DNA of 64,000 nucleotides from Nocardioides sp. cx-173 (GCF_021117365.1 NZ_CP088262.1:1302001-1366000), one strand, 5' to 3'; shown: positions 23,876 to 33,047, numbered from the stretch's first letter. Program-made: numbers and translations. The notes: generated by a model not told the origin, from the letters alone.

Positions 23876-24713
23876 CCTCAGCACCTGGTTGGCGCGCTCG
23901 GCGCTGTACGTCCCCGGCGACGCCCGGGACAAGCTCGACCGGGTCCTCGAGCGCGGTGCGGACGAGGTCATCGTCGACCTCGAGGACGCCGTCGCGCCGA
24001 AGGCGAAGGACGCGGCGCGCGAGACCGTCCGGATCTGGCTCCACGACCTGCCCGAGCTCGACAACGTCGCGGTCTGGGTGCGGGTCAACTCAGGCGGGCT
24101 CCGCGAGGCCGACGTCCGCGCGGTGGCCGGCGCGCCCGCGCTCACCGGCTTCCTGGTCGCCAAGACCGAGACCGTCGACGAGCTCCTCGACCTCGACCGG
24201 CTGCTGTCCTCGCTCGGGTCCCTGGCCGGCGTCGTCCCGCTGCTCGAGAGCGCCGGCGCGGTGCTGCGGGCAGGCGAGCTCGCCGGCGCACCGCGGGTGC
24301 AGCGGCTCCAGATGGGGGAGGCGGACCTGCGCGCCGACGTGGGCATCACGCCGGGGCCCGACGAGCGCGAGCTGCTCTACGCCCGCTCGCACGTGGTGAT
24401 GGCCTCCCGCGCCGCCGGCATCAAGCCGCCGATCGCGCCGGTGTCGACCGACTTCCGCGACCTCGACGCGTTCGCGGAGTCGACGCGCGAGCTCTCCCGG
24501 CTGGGCTTCGTCGGCCGGGCCTGCATCCACCCCGGTCAGGTGGCCGTGGCCAACGAGGTCTTCACGCCGACAGCCGACCAGGTCGACACCGCCGCCCGGC
24601 TGGTGGAGCGCTGGGAGTTCGCCGGCGCCGGCGTCGCGGTCGATGACGAGGGGCGCTTCGTCGACGAGGCGGTCGTCCGCCAGGCGCGACTGGTGCTCGC
24701 CCGCGCCCGCTGA
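23865..24713 (+). CDS. HpcH/HpaI-family lyase, CitE/citramalyl-CoA lyase type
   Basis: 282 aa TIM-barrel lyase. LYVPGDARDKLDRVLERGAD and VIVDLEDAV are characteristic of CitE-like citramalyl-, malyl- or citryl-CoA lyases, and GEADLRADVG holds the Mg-binding acid. Such enzymes split a 3-hydroxydicarboxylyl-CoA into acetyl-CoA and a 2-oxoacid, which fits the CoA transferase and MaoC hydratase earlier in the operon. The GTG overlaps the dehydrogenase stop by 11 bases. It is the last gene of the 13-gene operon; no clear terminator was seen after it. Confidence 0.9.
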   Translation: MSVDLSTWLARSALYVPGDARDKLDRVLERGADEVIVDLEDAVAPKAKDAARETVRIWLHDLPELDNVAVWVRVNSGGLREADVRAVAGAPALTGFLVAKTETVDELLDLDRLLSSLGSLAGVVPLLESAGAVLRAGELAGAPRVQRLQMGEADLRADVGITPGPDERELLYARSHVVMASRAAGIKPPIAPVSTDFRDLDAFAESTRELSRLGFVGRACIHPGQVAVANEVFTPTADQVDTAARLVERWEFAGAGVAVDDEGRFVDEAVVRQARLVLARAR

Positions 24714-24770
24714 GCCTGAGTGTCTCGAAGAATTAACACGTTCGTCTCCCGAAACCCTGGGCGAACTCAT

Positions 24771-24785
24771 AGATATCGTATATCT
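24771..24785. promoter_or_regulatory. Perfect operator-like palindrome AGATATCGTATATCT
   Basis: Six-base perfect arms around CGT, in a 124-base gap between the lyase gene and the secreted protein gene. It shares ATATCGTATAT with the 5011 site and, on the other strand, with the 38090 site. TATCGT could be part of a -10 box for the rightward gene. It makes the secreted protein an independent unit of the same regulon. Confidence 0.75.
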
Positions 24786-24837
24786 TCGCGTGAGATGTAG
24801 ACCACACCGTGGGGTGCGGTCGCCACGAGGAGGATTG

Positions 24838-26214
24838 ATGCGTTTTCGCAAGCTAGCCGGCCTGTCGGCCGGAGCCCTGACTCTGGGCATGCTGTCGGTG
24901 CCGATGCTGATGGCACCGGCCCATGCCGCGGTCTCGTCGACCGCACAGGCGGTATTCACGTGCGGGACGGGGACGCAGACCTCGACCTACGACGCCACCA
25001 TCACCTTCTCGCTCGCGCACGACAACGGTGGAGCGAAGCTGAGCGCCACGTTCACCGACATGCCCAACGGGGCGCCCCCGCGGTTCGTGAACTTCCCGGG
25101 TGCGACGATCTCGAACAAGCTGACCGTCACCTCCGAGGGCGCCGATGTCGTCCTCACGGGCTCGCACACGGCCGACTTCGTCGGCGGTAAGCCGACGAAG
25201 ATGCCGAAGGCCACGGGCTCGCTGGCGACTCGCCCCAGCTCGATCAGCATCAAGAGCTACTACTACAAGGTCGACAAGGCCGATGGCACCGGCCAGGCCG
25301 CCGCTCAGGACTGCACCCTGTCCGCGCCGGTCACCGTGTCGTTCGCCGACGAGCCGCAGCTGGCCGGCGTGAACGCGACCTGCACCGTCGACATGACCGA
25401 GAGCGGGTTCGGGGGGAAGAGCAGCTACCCGGCCAAGCTGGAGCTGGCGGCGACCATGCCCGCGACCGGCACCGTCGGCACCGCGCTGAGCGTCCCGGTC
25501 ACGACCACGCTCACCTTCGGCCGTGAGTTCTCCGACTACATCCAGACCTCGCCCGTCAAGAAGGTCACCGGCGCCGTGACGCCGGGGATCGCCGCGGGCC
25601 CGGACAGTGCCGCGGGCAGTGTCCCGCTCAGCACCTGGGACCGGACCCTGACGCCCGGAGGCACGGGTATCGGGCAGCCGGTGCCCGAGTTCATCTCCCT
25701 CACGGGTGAGGGCGCCATGTCCCTGACCCCGTCGGCCGCCGGCACGCACGCTGTCACCCTGGCGGGCGCGGCGGGCGTGGCCACCATGACGGTCACCTTC
25801 GGTGACGCCGTCATGGACGCTCCGCTCGAGTGCGGGCTCACCACCGCCCAGGCGATGGGCTCCCTTGCGGTCGCCGAGGCGGGCCCGACGCCCGCCTGCA
25901 CCAAGGCCCAGGCCGACGTGAAGACTGCCGACGCTGCGGTCACCAAGGCGGAGAACCAGGTCACCCAGGCCAAGAAGGCCGTGACCAAGGCGAAGGCTTC
26001 GGTCAAGAAGGCCCAGGCCAAGGTGACCAAGCTGTCGAAGAAGAAGCAGACGCCGGCCGTGAAGAGGCAGCTCAAGGCCGCGAAGAAGCAGCTCAAGGCG
26101 GCCAAGGCCAAGGTGGCGAAGGCCAACAAGCAGCTGACCACGGCCAAGAAGCAGCTGACGACGGCGAAGCAGAAGCTCGCGGCCGCGAACGCCGCGGTCA
26201 AGGCCGAGTGCTGA
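24838..26214 (+). CDS. Secreted two-Cys-domain protein with lysine/alanine-rich coiled-coil tail
   Basis: 458 aa. ATG preceded by GAGGAGG; signal peptide ends AHA-A near residue 32. Domain A (about 36-162) starts FTCG and ends QDCT and resembles the repeated domain of the LPKTG protein at 10687-11928, for example TFTDMPNGAP against SLSQMAGKSP. Domain B (about 175-345) starts NATCTVD and ends LECG. From about residue 355 to the end is a strongly basic, heptad-like region of Lys, Ala, Gln and Thr, histone H1-like in composition, ending AEC. There is no LPXTG and no C-terminal helix, so it is presumably released or held through charge on wall polymers. Function unknown. Confidence 0.8.
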   Translation: MRFRKLAGLSAGALTLGMLSVPMLMAPAHAAVSSTAQAVFTCGTGTQTSTYDATITFSLAHDNGGAKLSATFTDMPNGAPPRFVNFPGATISNKLTVTSEGADVVLTGSHTADFVGGKPTKMPKATGSLATRPSSISIKSYYYKVDKADGTGQAAAQDCTLSAPVTVSFADEPQLAGVNATCTVDMTESGFGGKSSYPAKLELAATMPATGTVGTALSVPVTTTLTFGREFSDYIQTSPVKKVTGAVTPGIAAGPDSAAGSVPLSTWDRTLTPGGTGIGQPVPEFISLTGEGAMSLTPSAAGTHAVTLAGAAGVATMTVTFGDAVMDAPLECGLTTAQAMGSLAVAEAGPTPACTKAQADVKTADAAVTKAENQVTQAKKAVTKAKASVKKAQAKVTKLSKKKQTPAVKRQLKAAKKQLKAAKAKVAKANKQLTTAKKQLTTAKQKLAAANAAVKAEC

Positions 26215-26229
26215 CCCGCTGACGCACGG

Positions 26230-26264
26230 CGATGCCCCGGTCCCCTCGTGGGGCCGGGGCATCG
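26230..26264. terminator. Intrinsic terminator hairpin after secreted protein gene
   Basis: Inverted repeat with arms CGATGCCCCGG and CCGGGGCATCG, plus an additional CCCC/GGGG extension around a short loop, 15 bases after the stop. It separates the secreted protein from the SDR gene that starts at 26300. Confidence 0.85.
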
Positions 26265-26299
26265 TCGCTCCGACCTGACCCACTCCTGGAGGGACCCCC

Positions 26300-27097
26300 A
26301 TGACCAACGCCGTCATCACCGGAAGCACGAAGGGCATCGGCTTCGCGCTCGCGCGTGAGCTGCTGCTCCGCGGCCATCACGTCGTCGTGACCGGACGCGG
26401 TCGCGAGGCCGTCGACGAGGCGGTGAAGCGCCTCGGCGCCGAGACGAGCGGCGGTGGCCGCGCGCTCGGCGTCCCGACCGACGTGACCGACCCGGCCCAG
26501 GTCCAGGCGCTCTGGGACGCGGCCGTCGCGGACCTCGGCTCCGTCGACCTGTGGGTCAACAACGCGGGGGTCGCCTACACGATGCGCACCATCGTGGAGA
26601 CCACCTCCGAGGAGGTCGCCACCATGGTCGGCACCAACATGCTGGGCACCATCAACGGCTCCCAGGTCGCCGTCCGCGGCATGACGGCCGCCGGTGGGGG
26701 TCGGCTGTTCAACGTCCTCGGAGGTGGCAGCGACGGCTCGATCCGTCCCGGCATGGGCGTCTACTCGACGACCAAGCGCGGGCTGGACCTGTTCACCAGG
26801 GCGCTGGTGAAGGAGGTCGCCGGCACGCCCGTGCGCGTGGGCCAGGTGCGGCCCGGGATCCTCATCACCGACGGCTGGCTGCGCGAGGCCGCCAGCCACC
26901 CCGAGTCGGTCTCGAGCCAGCGCAAGATGCTCAACATCCTCGCCGACCACGTGGACGAGGTCGCGCCGTACCTAGTGGAGCGGATGCTCGCGAGCACCAA
27001 GAACGGCGAGGAGATCTCCTGGCTGACCAACGGGCGCATGATGCGCAAGTTCCTGCGCGGCGCCAAGGACGACAAGCTGGCCCGCTACGGCCTGTAG
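26300..27097 (+). CDS. Short-chain dehydrogenase/reductase
   Basis: 265 aa classical SDR with complete landmarks: cofactor loop TGSTKGIG, NNAG (WVNNAG) and catalytic YSTTK. GGAGGG lies ahead of the ATG. It is a paralogue of the truncated SDR at the left window edge (shared QVQALWD, similar N[ML]L[AG]D.V and GE/GA..WLT endings). It ends three bases from the stop of the convergent MDR gene. No palindrome of the regulon set lies directly before it, so it may depend on its own promoter or on readthrough. Confidence 0.92.
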   Translation: MTNAVITGSTKGIGFALARELLLRGHHVVVTGRGREAVDEAVKRLGAETSGGGRALGVPTDVTDPAQVQALWDAAVADLGSVDLWVNNAGVAYTMRTIVETTSEEVATMVGTNMLGTINGSQVAVRGMTAAGGGRLFNVLGGGSDGSIRPGMGVYSTTKRGLDLFTRALVKEVAGTPVRVGQVRPGILITDGWLREAASHPESVSSQRKMLNILADHVDEVAPYLVERMLASTKNGEEISWLTNGRMMRKFLRGAKDDKLARYGL

Positions 27098-27100
27098 CCC

Positions 27101-28102
27101 TCACCCGAGATCCACGACCACCTTGCCGACGTTGCGCCCGCTCATCAGGCGGGAGAAGGCCACGGGGGCCTCGGCCAGGCCGACGTAGCGGTCCTCGAGG
27201 GCGACGAGGTCTCCCGACGTGAGCAGGGCGCCCACGTGCTCGGCGTGCTCCGCGGCCAGGTCGGCGTGGTCGTAGACGACCATGCCGCGCACCTGCGCCC
27301 GTGCCGTCATCACCGCGCCGGCGCGCAGCCGGGTGGGTGCGCCGCCGTTGTACTGGTCCATGAGCCCGCACAGCGAGACCCGGGCGCCGAGGGCCAGCCG
27401 CTCCATCACGACGTCGAGCGTGGCCTGGTCGCCCAGGTGCAGGTAGGCGTCGACCCCGTCGGGGCAGGCCTGGGCCAGTGCCTCGTCCAGGCCGGGGCCG
27501 CGGCGCACGGCGGCGGTGAGCCCCAGCCGGCCGGTGGCGAGGGCGGCCTTGTCGTCGGACCCGACGATGCCGACGACGCGCGCCCCCGCCCGCAGGGCGA
27601 GCCGGCCGGCGACGGCGCCGACCCCACCGGTGGCGGCGCCCAGGACGACGGTCTCACCCGCGCGCGGGCACAGCTGGCGCACGTGGGCGGCGTACGCCGT
27701 CAGGCCGGGCATGCCCAGCGCGCCGAGAGCGGCGGACACGGCGACCCCCGGCGGGACCGCGACCACCGAGACGTCGGCGCCGGGGACCACCGCCTCACTG
27801 CGCCAGCCGGTCTCGGCCAGCACCAGCCGGCCGACCTCCACGTCCGCGCACCGCGACTCCACGACCTCGCCGACCGAGCGGCCGGGCGGGACGTCACCGG
27901 GCCCCACCGGGGCGTCGCCGAAGTGCCTGCCGCCGAGGGTGGAGCGCTGGTAGGGGTCCAGCGAGAGGCAGCGGACCGCGAGCCGCACCTGACCCTCGGT
28001 CAGCGGGCTGCGGGGCAGCTGCACGAGCGCGAAGTCCGCCGGCGCCGGGACGCCGTCCGGGACGCGGGCGAGCGCGATGGCGCTCACCGACTGCGGGTCC
28101 AT
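27101..28102 (-). CDS. Zinc-independent MDR-family NADP-dependent oxidoreductase
   Basis: 333 aa, similar to the leukotriene-B4 dehydrogenase/CurA group of medium-chain reductases that reduce activated double bonds such as enones. LDPYQRSTL near residue 50 and the nucleotide loop GAATGGVGAVAG with a following GIVGSDDK are visible; the structural and catalytic zinc ligands of alcohol dehydrogenases are absent. Last gene of the leftward five-gene operon that starts at 33047, separated by ten bases from the hydantoinase-family gene. Confidence 0.87.
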   Translation of the reverse strand: MDPQSVSAIALARVPDGVPAPADFALVQLPRSPLTEGQVRLAVRCLSLDPYQRSTLGGRHFGDAPVGPGDVPPGRSVGEVVESRCADVEVGRLVLAETGWRSEAVVPGADVSVVAVPPGVAVSAALGALGMPGLTAYAAHVRQLCPRAGETVVLGAATGGVGAVAGRLALRAGARVVGIVGSDDKAALATGRLGLTAAVRRGPGLDEALAQACPDGVDAYLHLGDQATLDVVMERLALGARVSLCGLMDQYNGGAPTRLRAGAVMTARAQVRGMVVYDHADLAAEHAEHVGALLTSGDLVALEDRYVGLAEAPVAFSRLMSGRNVGKVVVDLG

Positions 28103-28112
28103 GCCGAGCCCC

Positions 28113-29579
28113 TCAGGCCGTCGGCCGGCGGAGGTAGCGCCCGACCGGCTCGCCCCCGACGACCCCGTCGGTCATCACCCGGTGTCCGCGCACGAAGGTG
28201 TCGGTCACCTTGGCGGTCAGCTCGGCGCCCTCGAACGGCGTGTACTCCTGGGTCGACTCGGAGTCGGCGGCGTGCACGGTCCACAACGCCGCGGTGTCGA
28301 CCAGCGCGATGTCGGCGTCCTTGCCGATGGCGAGGGACCCCTTGGTGGCGCCCAGCCCGTAGCGCGTGGCGGGGTTGGTCGCGGTCAGCTCGGCGACGCG
28401 GCCGAGCGGCAGGCCGCGCCGGGTCCCCTCCGAGACCATGCCGGCGAGCAGGTACTCGGCACCCCCGAAGCCGGACTTGGCCAGGAAGACGTCGTCCTTC
28501 GGCTCGCCGAACTTCAGCTCCTCCTTGCAGCAGGCGTGGTCCGAGACGACCCAGTCGATCTTGCCGTCGATCAGGTAGGCCCACAGCGCCTCGACGTCCT
28601 CGCGGGGGCGCAGCGGCGGGTTGACCTTGCCGCCGACGCCGTGGGCGGTGTCGCAGTCGGCGAGCAGGTGACCGACCGTGACCTCGCGGCGGAAGTCGAT
28701 GTGCGGGAAGGCGTCGGCCATCAGGAGCGCCGCCTCGACGGCCTTGCGCGAGGTCAGGTGCAGCAGGTTGATCGTGGGCAGCTCGGTCTCGTGGGCGAGG
28801 TAGGAGGCGATCGTGACCGCGAGGCCCTCGGAGTGCGGGGGGCGCGAGGCGTGATAGGCCGGGAGCCCGCTGAGGGTGCCGTCCTCCTCGACGAGCTGGG
28901 TGTAGGCGGTCATGATCTCGGCCGTCTCGCAGTGCAGGGACAGCGAGATCTGGTCGGCGATCTCGGGGAACTTCTCCCGCGCCGCCTGGATGCCGCGCAT
29001 CACGAACTCGAAGTGCGCGTAGTCGTAGCGCTCGCCCTCGGGCGTCATCAGGAACGAGCTCTGGTCGGCGCTGCGCCCGTGCAGCCCGTGCCCGCCGTAG
29101 AACATGAAGATCTTGAACGACGTCACGCCGTGCTCGCCGACCAGGTCGGGGATCTCCGCGATGTGCTCCCTGCTCATCGGCGCCAGGTGGTAGGCGTAGT
29201 CGACCATCGCCCGGCCCTCGGTCAGCGACAGCACCTCGGGGAAGAAGTCGGCGTAGGCGCCGCCCTTGTTGAGGTAGTACTGCCCGGTGCGCATGTAGGT
29301 GATCGCGGTCGTCACGCCACCCTGGGCGGACGCGCGGCTCTCGCTCGCGGCGTCCTCGGCGAGCGGGTTGTAGATGCCCCAGTGCTGGTGGGCGTCGACC
29401 ACGCCGGGGAACGCCACCTTCCCACCGCCGTCCACCACGCTCGCGGCCGGCTCGGCGGCCAGGCCGGCCTCGAGCCGGACGATCCTGCCGTCGCGCACGC
29501 CGATGTCGAGCGGCTGCGGCTCGGCCTCGCCCGGCACCACGACCGAGACGTTGGTGATGATCAGGTCGAGCTCGGTCAT
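28113..29579 (-). CDS. Cyclic amidohydrolase (dihydropyrimidinase/hydantoinase/allantoinase family)
   Basis: 488 aa metal-dependent amidohydrolase that opens cyclic amides, imides or ureides. The binuclear metal site is complete by eye: DAHQHW near residue 60, the lysine that is carbamylated in the family (SFKIFMF), LHCET, LHLTS and the SDHAC aspartate. Substrate could be a hydantoin, pyrimidine, allantoin or a cyclic imide; no sequence feature decides. It overlaps the stop of the MmgE/PrpD gene (ATGA). Its presence beside a triple RidA indicates that the degraded compound contains ring nitrogen. Confidence 0.92.
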   Translation of the reverse strand: MTELDLIITNVSVVVPGEAEPQPLDIGVRDGRIVRLEAGLAAEPAASVVDGGGKVAFPGVVDAHQHWGIYNPLAEDAASESRASAQGGVTTAITYMRTGQYYLNKGGAYADFFPEVLSLTEGRAMVDYAYHLAPMSREHIAEIPDLVGEHGVTSFKIFMFYGGHGLHGRSADQSSFLMTPEGERYDYAHFEFVMRGIQAAREKFPEIADQISLSLHCETAEIMTAYTQLVEEDGTLSGLPAYHASRPPHSEGLAVTIASYLAHETELPTINLLHLTSRKAVEAALLMADAFPHIDFRREVTVGHLLADCDTAHGVGGKVNPPLRPREDVEALWAYLIDGKIDWVVSDHACCKEELKFGEPKDDVFLAKSGFGGAEYLLAGMVSEGTRRGLPLGRVAELTATNPATRYGLGATKGSLAIGKDADIALVDTAALWTVHAADSESTQEYTPFEGAELTAKVTDTFVRGHRVMTDGVVGGEPVGRYLRRPTA

Positions 29580-31006
29580 GAGGGCTCCTCGGGGGTCGTG
29601 AGGCTGGACAGCTGGGTGAGTACGGCGCTCAGGTCGCCGGCGGCGCGCAGGTCGAGCACCCCGCGGCGCACGGCGTCGGCGGCGGCCGGGTCGAGCCGGC
29701 CGGCGACGTTGTCGGTGAACTTGCGGCCGAGCTCGTCGTCACTGAGAGGGCGTGCCGGTCCACCGCGGTTGGCGAGCACCTCCTCGACGAGCTCCTCGCC
29801 GGATCCGGTGCGCAGCGTGACGACAGCGGGGAACTGGTGGGGGTAGATCGCCCCGCACCGCTGGTCGGGCACCACCTCGACGCGCGCCATCACCGCCCGC
29901 CGGGCCGGGTCCTGCGCCAGTGCGTCGGTGAAGTCGTCGAGGCCGAGGCCGAGGCCGCCGCCGCCGAAGAGCCCCGCGGTGACGGCGTACGGCGCGCTGA
30001 ACTGCGCCTGGTAGCCGGTCTCCGGCGCGCGCTTGACCTCGATCGGCTCCCCGATGGTGCGGATCACCGACGGTGCGACGCCCACGGTGATGGACACGAC
30101 GTCCTCCGGGGCGACCCCGCGGGCCCGGAAGGCCAGGCCGGCGTCGATCACCGCGTGGGTGAAGTGGTTGGCCGGGTAGGGCTTGAAGAAGATGCCGGGC
30201 ACCGACCACTCGGTGCCGAGACCCGCCGAGACGGCGGTGGGGGAGTAGCGCCCGTGCAGCCAGGCCTCGAAGAACCCGAAGCGCCCCTCCAGCACGGTCG
30301 GGGGGCCGGTGAACCCGCGCCGCACGAGCTGGGCGGCGGCGACGCCGGCCTGGGCGGCCAGGCCGCAGTGCAGGCGCTTGACGGTCCCGCCGGTCCGGTT
30401 GGCCTCGATGATCCCCGAGGCCATCGAGGCGGTCAGCCCGAGCGCGTCGAGCACCCCCTTGCGGTCCGCGCCGTAGAGCAGCGAGGCGGCGACCGCCGCG
30501 CCCATCGCGCCGGTGATGGAGGTGGCGTGCTGGCCGTGCTCGAAGTAGACCGAGTTGCCCAGCTCCTCGTCGTAGCCGGCCATGCCGAGCCGCACGGCGA
30601 CCTCGAGACCGACCGCGACCGCCCGCACGACCTGCTCCCCGGACGCGCCGCCGTGCTCGGCGGCTGCCAGGGCGGCGGGCACCACAGCGGCACTGGGGTG
30701 CAGGACGGAGGGCAGGTGGGTGTCGTCGTAGTCGAGGGAGTGCGCGAGCACGCCGTTGGCGAGCGCGGCCTGCCCCGCGGTCACCTGCGTGGGCAGCCCG
30801 ATGGCCGTGGCCTGCGGGTGGCCGCCCTGGTCGACGACGTGGGCGAGGATCGCGGCGCTGGTCGGCAGCCGGTGCGCGGCCACGCACAGGCCCAGCACGT
30901 CGAGCACGCGCTGCTGCACGCTGGTCGCGACGTCGTCGGGGACGCCGTCGGTGCCGGCGGTCACCGCGAAGTCGGCGACCAGTCCGCCCAGCGTCTGCTC
31001 GCTCAT
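29576..31006 (-). CDS. MmgE/PrpD family protein (second copy)
   Basis: 476 aa, full length, with ANGVLAHSLDYDDTH, a KRLHCGLAAQAG segment and the C-terminal domain of the family. Only distantly similar to the copy at 17553-18941, so the two probably handle different intermediates. The ATG at 31006 overlaps the cyclase stop and its own stop overlaps the amidohydrolase ATG, which indicates coupled expression. Possible roles are polycarboxylate dehydratase, decarboxylase or epimerase. Confidence 0.9.
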   Translation of the reverse strand: MSEQTLGGLVADFAVTAGTDGVPDDVATSVQQRVLDVLGLCVAAHRLPTSAAILAHVVDQGGHPQATAIGLPTQVTAGQAALANGVLAHSLDYDDTHLPSVLHPSAAVVPAALAAAEHGGASGEQVVRAVAVGLEVAVRLGMAGYDEELGNSVYFEHGQHATSITGAMGAAVAASLLYGADRKGVLDALGLTASMASGIIEANRTGGTVKRLHCGLAAQAGVAAAQLVRRGFTGPPTVLEGRFGFFEAWLHGRYSPTAVSAGLGTEWSVPGIFFKPYPANHFTHAVIDAGLAFRARGVAPEDVVSITVGVAPSVIRTIGEPIEVKRAPETGYQAQFSAPYAVTAGLFGGGGLGLGLDDFTDALAQDPARRAVMARVEVVPDQRCGAIYPHQFPAVVTLRTGSGEELVEEVLANRGGPARPLSDDELGRKFTDNVAGRLDPAAADAVRRGVLDLRAAGDLSAVLTQLSSLTTPEEPS

Positions 31007-31833
31007 CGCCCCACCACCGCGAGCGGCCGGGCCGGGGACCCGGTCGCACCGACGAGCGGCAGGGGAGACAGCACGAACAGGAACTCGTGGACCTCCTCGC
31101 GCGCGAGCTCCTCGAGGTCCATCGTCTCGATGATGTAGATGCCGTGCTCGACCAGCAGCACCCGGTGGGCCGGCAGCAGCCCGTGCCCCGCCCCCGGTGC
31201 CAGCCGCTCGAACGCGATCGTGTCGGCGCCCGCGGCGTGCACCCCGCGGCCGGCGAGCCAGGTCGCGCCGGCCTCGCCGACGCCGGGCACTCCGGAGCTC
31301 TGCCCCATGAAGAGCTCGCGGTCCCCGGCGTCGAAGTGCTGCCCCCACCCGCTGCGCACCAGCACCACGTCGCCGGCGCCGATCGTCGTGCCCTGCCGCT
31401 CGAGCGTGGCCTCGAGGTCGGCCACGGTGATCTCCTGGCCGGGCTCGAGCCGGCCGACGCCGAGGGTGCCCGGCACGTCGAGCAGCACGCCGCGGCGCAC
31501 CATCGGCTCGACCGTCTGCACGCCCAGCTCGACGTAGCGTCCGCCCTGGAGCGCGGCGCCGGCGTCCAGACCGCCGTACAGCAGGCCGTCCTGGGAGACG
31601 TGCACCAGCGCGTCGACGTGGGTCCCCACGTGGGTGCCCATCGAGATCATGTCGTTGGCCGCCGAGCCGCCGTCGGCGCGCACCAGGTCACCGTGACGGC
31701 GCGGGTGGGCGTGCCAGTACGCCGGGTGGTTGGGCGACTGCGGCATGCCCACGGTCAGCGGGCGCCCGAGGTCGAGGACCCGCAGCCCGGCGGCGGCGAG
31801 GTCGAGCAGCTGGGTGGTGGCGGGGGCAGTCAT
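31003..31833 (-). CDS. Cyclase family protein (kynurenine formamidase-like metal hydrolase)
   Basis: 276 aa. The metal motif HxGTHxDxPxH appears as HVGTHVDALVH, with Leu in place of Pro. The family includes kynurenine formamidase KynB and isatin hydrolase, which hydrolyse amide or lactam bonds with Zn or Mn. With the neighbouring hydantoinase-family enzyme this gives two amide-opening hydrolases in one operon. ATG overlaps the CoA transferase stop. Confidence 0.88.
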   Translation of the reverse strand: MTAPATTQLLDLAAAGLRVLDLGRPLTVGMPQSPNHPAYWHAHPRRHGDLVRADGGSAANDMISMGTHVGTHVDALVHVSQDGLLYGGLDAGAALQGGRYVELGVQTVEPMVRRGVLLDVPGTLGVGRLEPGQEITVADLEATLERQGTTIGAGDVVLVRSGWGQHFDAGDRELFMGQSSGVPGVGEAGATWLAGRGVHAAGADTIAFERLAPGAGHGLLPAHRVLLVEHGIYIIETMDLEELAREEVHEFLFVLSPLPLVGATGSPARPLAVVGR

Positions 31834-33047
31834 CGGATCGTCTCCTGGTCGCGCAGGCGGGCGAGCTCCTCGGCGGGGACGCCGAGCTCGGTGAGGACGG
31901 CGTCGGTGTCGGCTCCGAGCGCACGGCCGGGAAACCGGACCTGCCCGGGCGTCCGCGACATCCGCCACATGACGTTGTGCTGCAGCACCCGCCCGAGAGC
32001 CGGGTCGTCGACCTCGGTGAGCATCTCGGTGGCTCGCACGTGCTCGTCCTCCACGAGGTCGCGGGCGCTGTAGACCGGGGCGACGGCGGCGCCGGCCTCC
32101 GTGAACGCGGCCACCACCTGCTCCCGGGTGCGCGCACCGATCCAGCCGCCGACCAGCCCGTCCAGCAGGTCGGCGTGCTGGGCGCGGGTGTGGCCCGAGG
32201 CGAACCACGGCTCGTCGAGGACCTCCGGGTGGCCGACCAGCACCAGGACCCGCTCGGCGATCGCCTGGGCGCTGGTCGACACCGCGACCCAGTGACCGTC
32301 GCTGGTCTCGTAGGCGTTGCGTGGCGCGTTGTTGGTCGACCGGTTGCCGTGGCGCGTGCCGACCTCGCCGGTGAGGCCGTAGACCGACGGACCGGGGCCG
32401 ACGGCGGCCATGATCGGCTCCAGCAGGCTCAGGTCGACCACCTGGCCGAGGCCGCCGTTGCGCTCGCGCTCGAGCAGCGCCATCGACACGGCCGACGACG
32501 CGGCGATGCCGCAGATGGAGTCGGCCAGGCCGAACGCCGGCAGCGTGGGCGGCCCGTCCGCGGCGCCGGTCAGGTGCGCGAAGCCGCTCATCGCCTCGGC
32601 GAGCGTGCCGAACCCGGCGCGGGCGGCGTACGGGCCGGTCTGGCCGAAGCCGGTGATCCGGACCAGCACCAGCCCGGGGTTGACCTCGTGCAGCTGCTCG
32701 GGCCCGACGCCCCAGCGCTCGAGCGTGCCCGGGCGGAAGTTCTCGACCACGACGTCGGCGGTCGCGGCGAGCCGCAGGAACAGGGCCGCCCCCTCCGGCT
32801 GCGACAGGCTCAGCGCCACGGTCTGCTTGTTGCGCGAGATCTCCGACCACCAGATCGGGGTGCCGGCGAGCGCCGGGCCGTGCCCGCGCATGCCGTCGCC
32901 GGCCACCGGGTGCTCGATCTTGACGACCTCGGCGCCGAAGTCCCCGAGGATCTGGCAGGCGAGCGGGCCGGCGAGGATCGTCGAGGCGTCGATGACCCGG
33001 ACCCCGCGCAGCGGGCCGGTCACGTCCGAGGCGGGCGGAGTACTCAT
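31830..33047 (-). CDS. Class III CoA transferase (CaiB/BaiF family), second copy
   Basis: 405 aa. LAGPLACQILGDFGAEVVKIEHPVAGD and NFRPGTLERWG are family hallmarks; FGTLAEAMSGFAHLTG precedes a GLADSICG segment. First gene of the leftward five-gene operon. The ATG at 33047 is preferred over one at 33059 because the latter sits inside the operator palindrome. With the -10-like TATGAT on this strand ending at 33058, the message would have almost no leader, so initiation probably uses a leaderless or near-leaderless mechanism. Confidence 0.9.
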   Translation of the reverse strand: MSTPPASDVTGPLRGVRVIDASTILAGPLACQILGDFGAEVVKIEHPVAGDGMRGHGPALAGTPIWWSEISRNKQTVALSLSQPEGAALFLRLAATADVVVENFRPGTLERWGVGPEQLHEVNPGLVLVRITGFGQTGPYAARAGFGTLAEAMSGFAHLTGAADGPPTLPAFGLADSICGIAASSAVSMALLERERNGGLGQVVDLSLLEPIMAAVGPGPSVYGLTGEVGTRHGNRSTNNAPRNAYETSDGHWVAVSTSAQAIAERVLVLVGHPEVLDEPWFASGHTRAQHADLLDGLVGGWIGARTREQVVAAFTEAGAAVAPVYSARDLVEDEHVRATEMLTEVDDPALGRVLQHNVMWRMSRTPGQVRFPGRALGADTDAVLTELGVPAEELARLRDQETIR

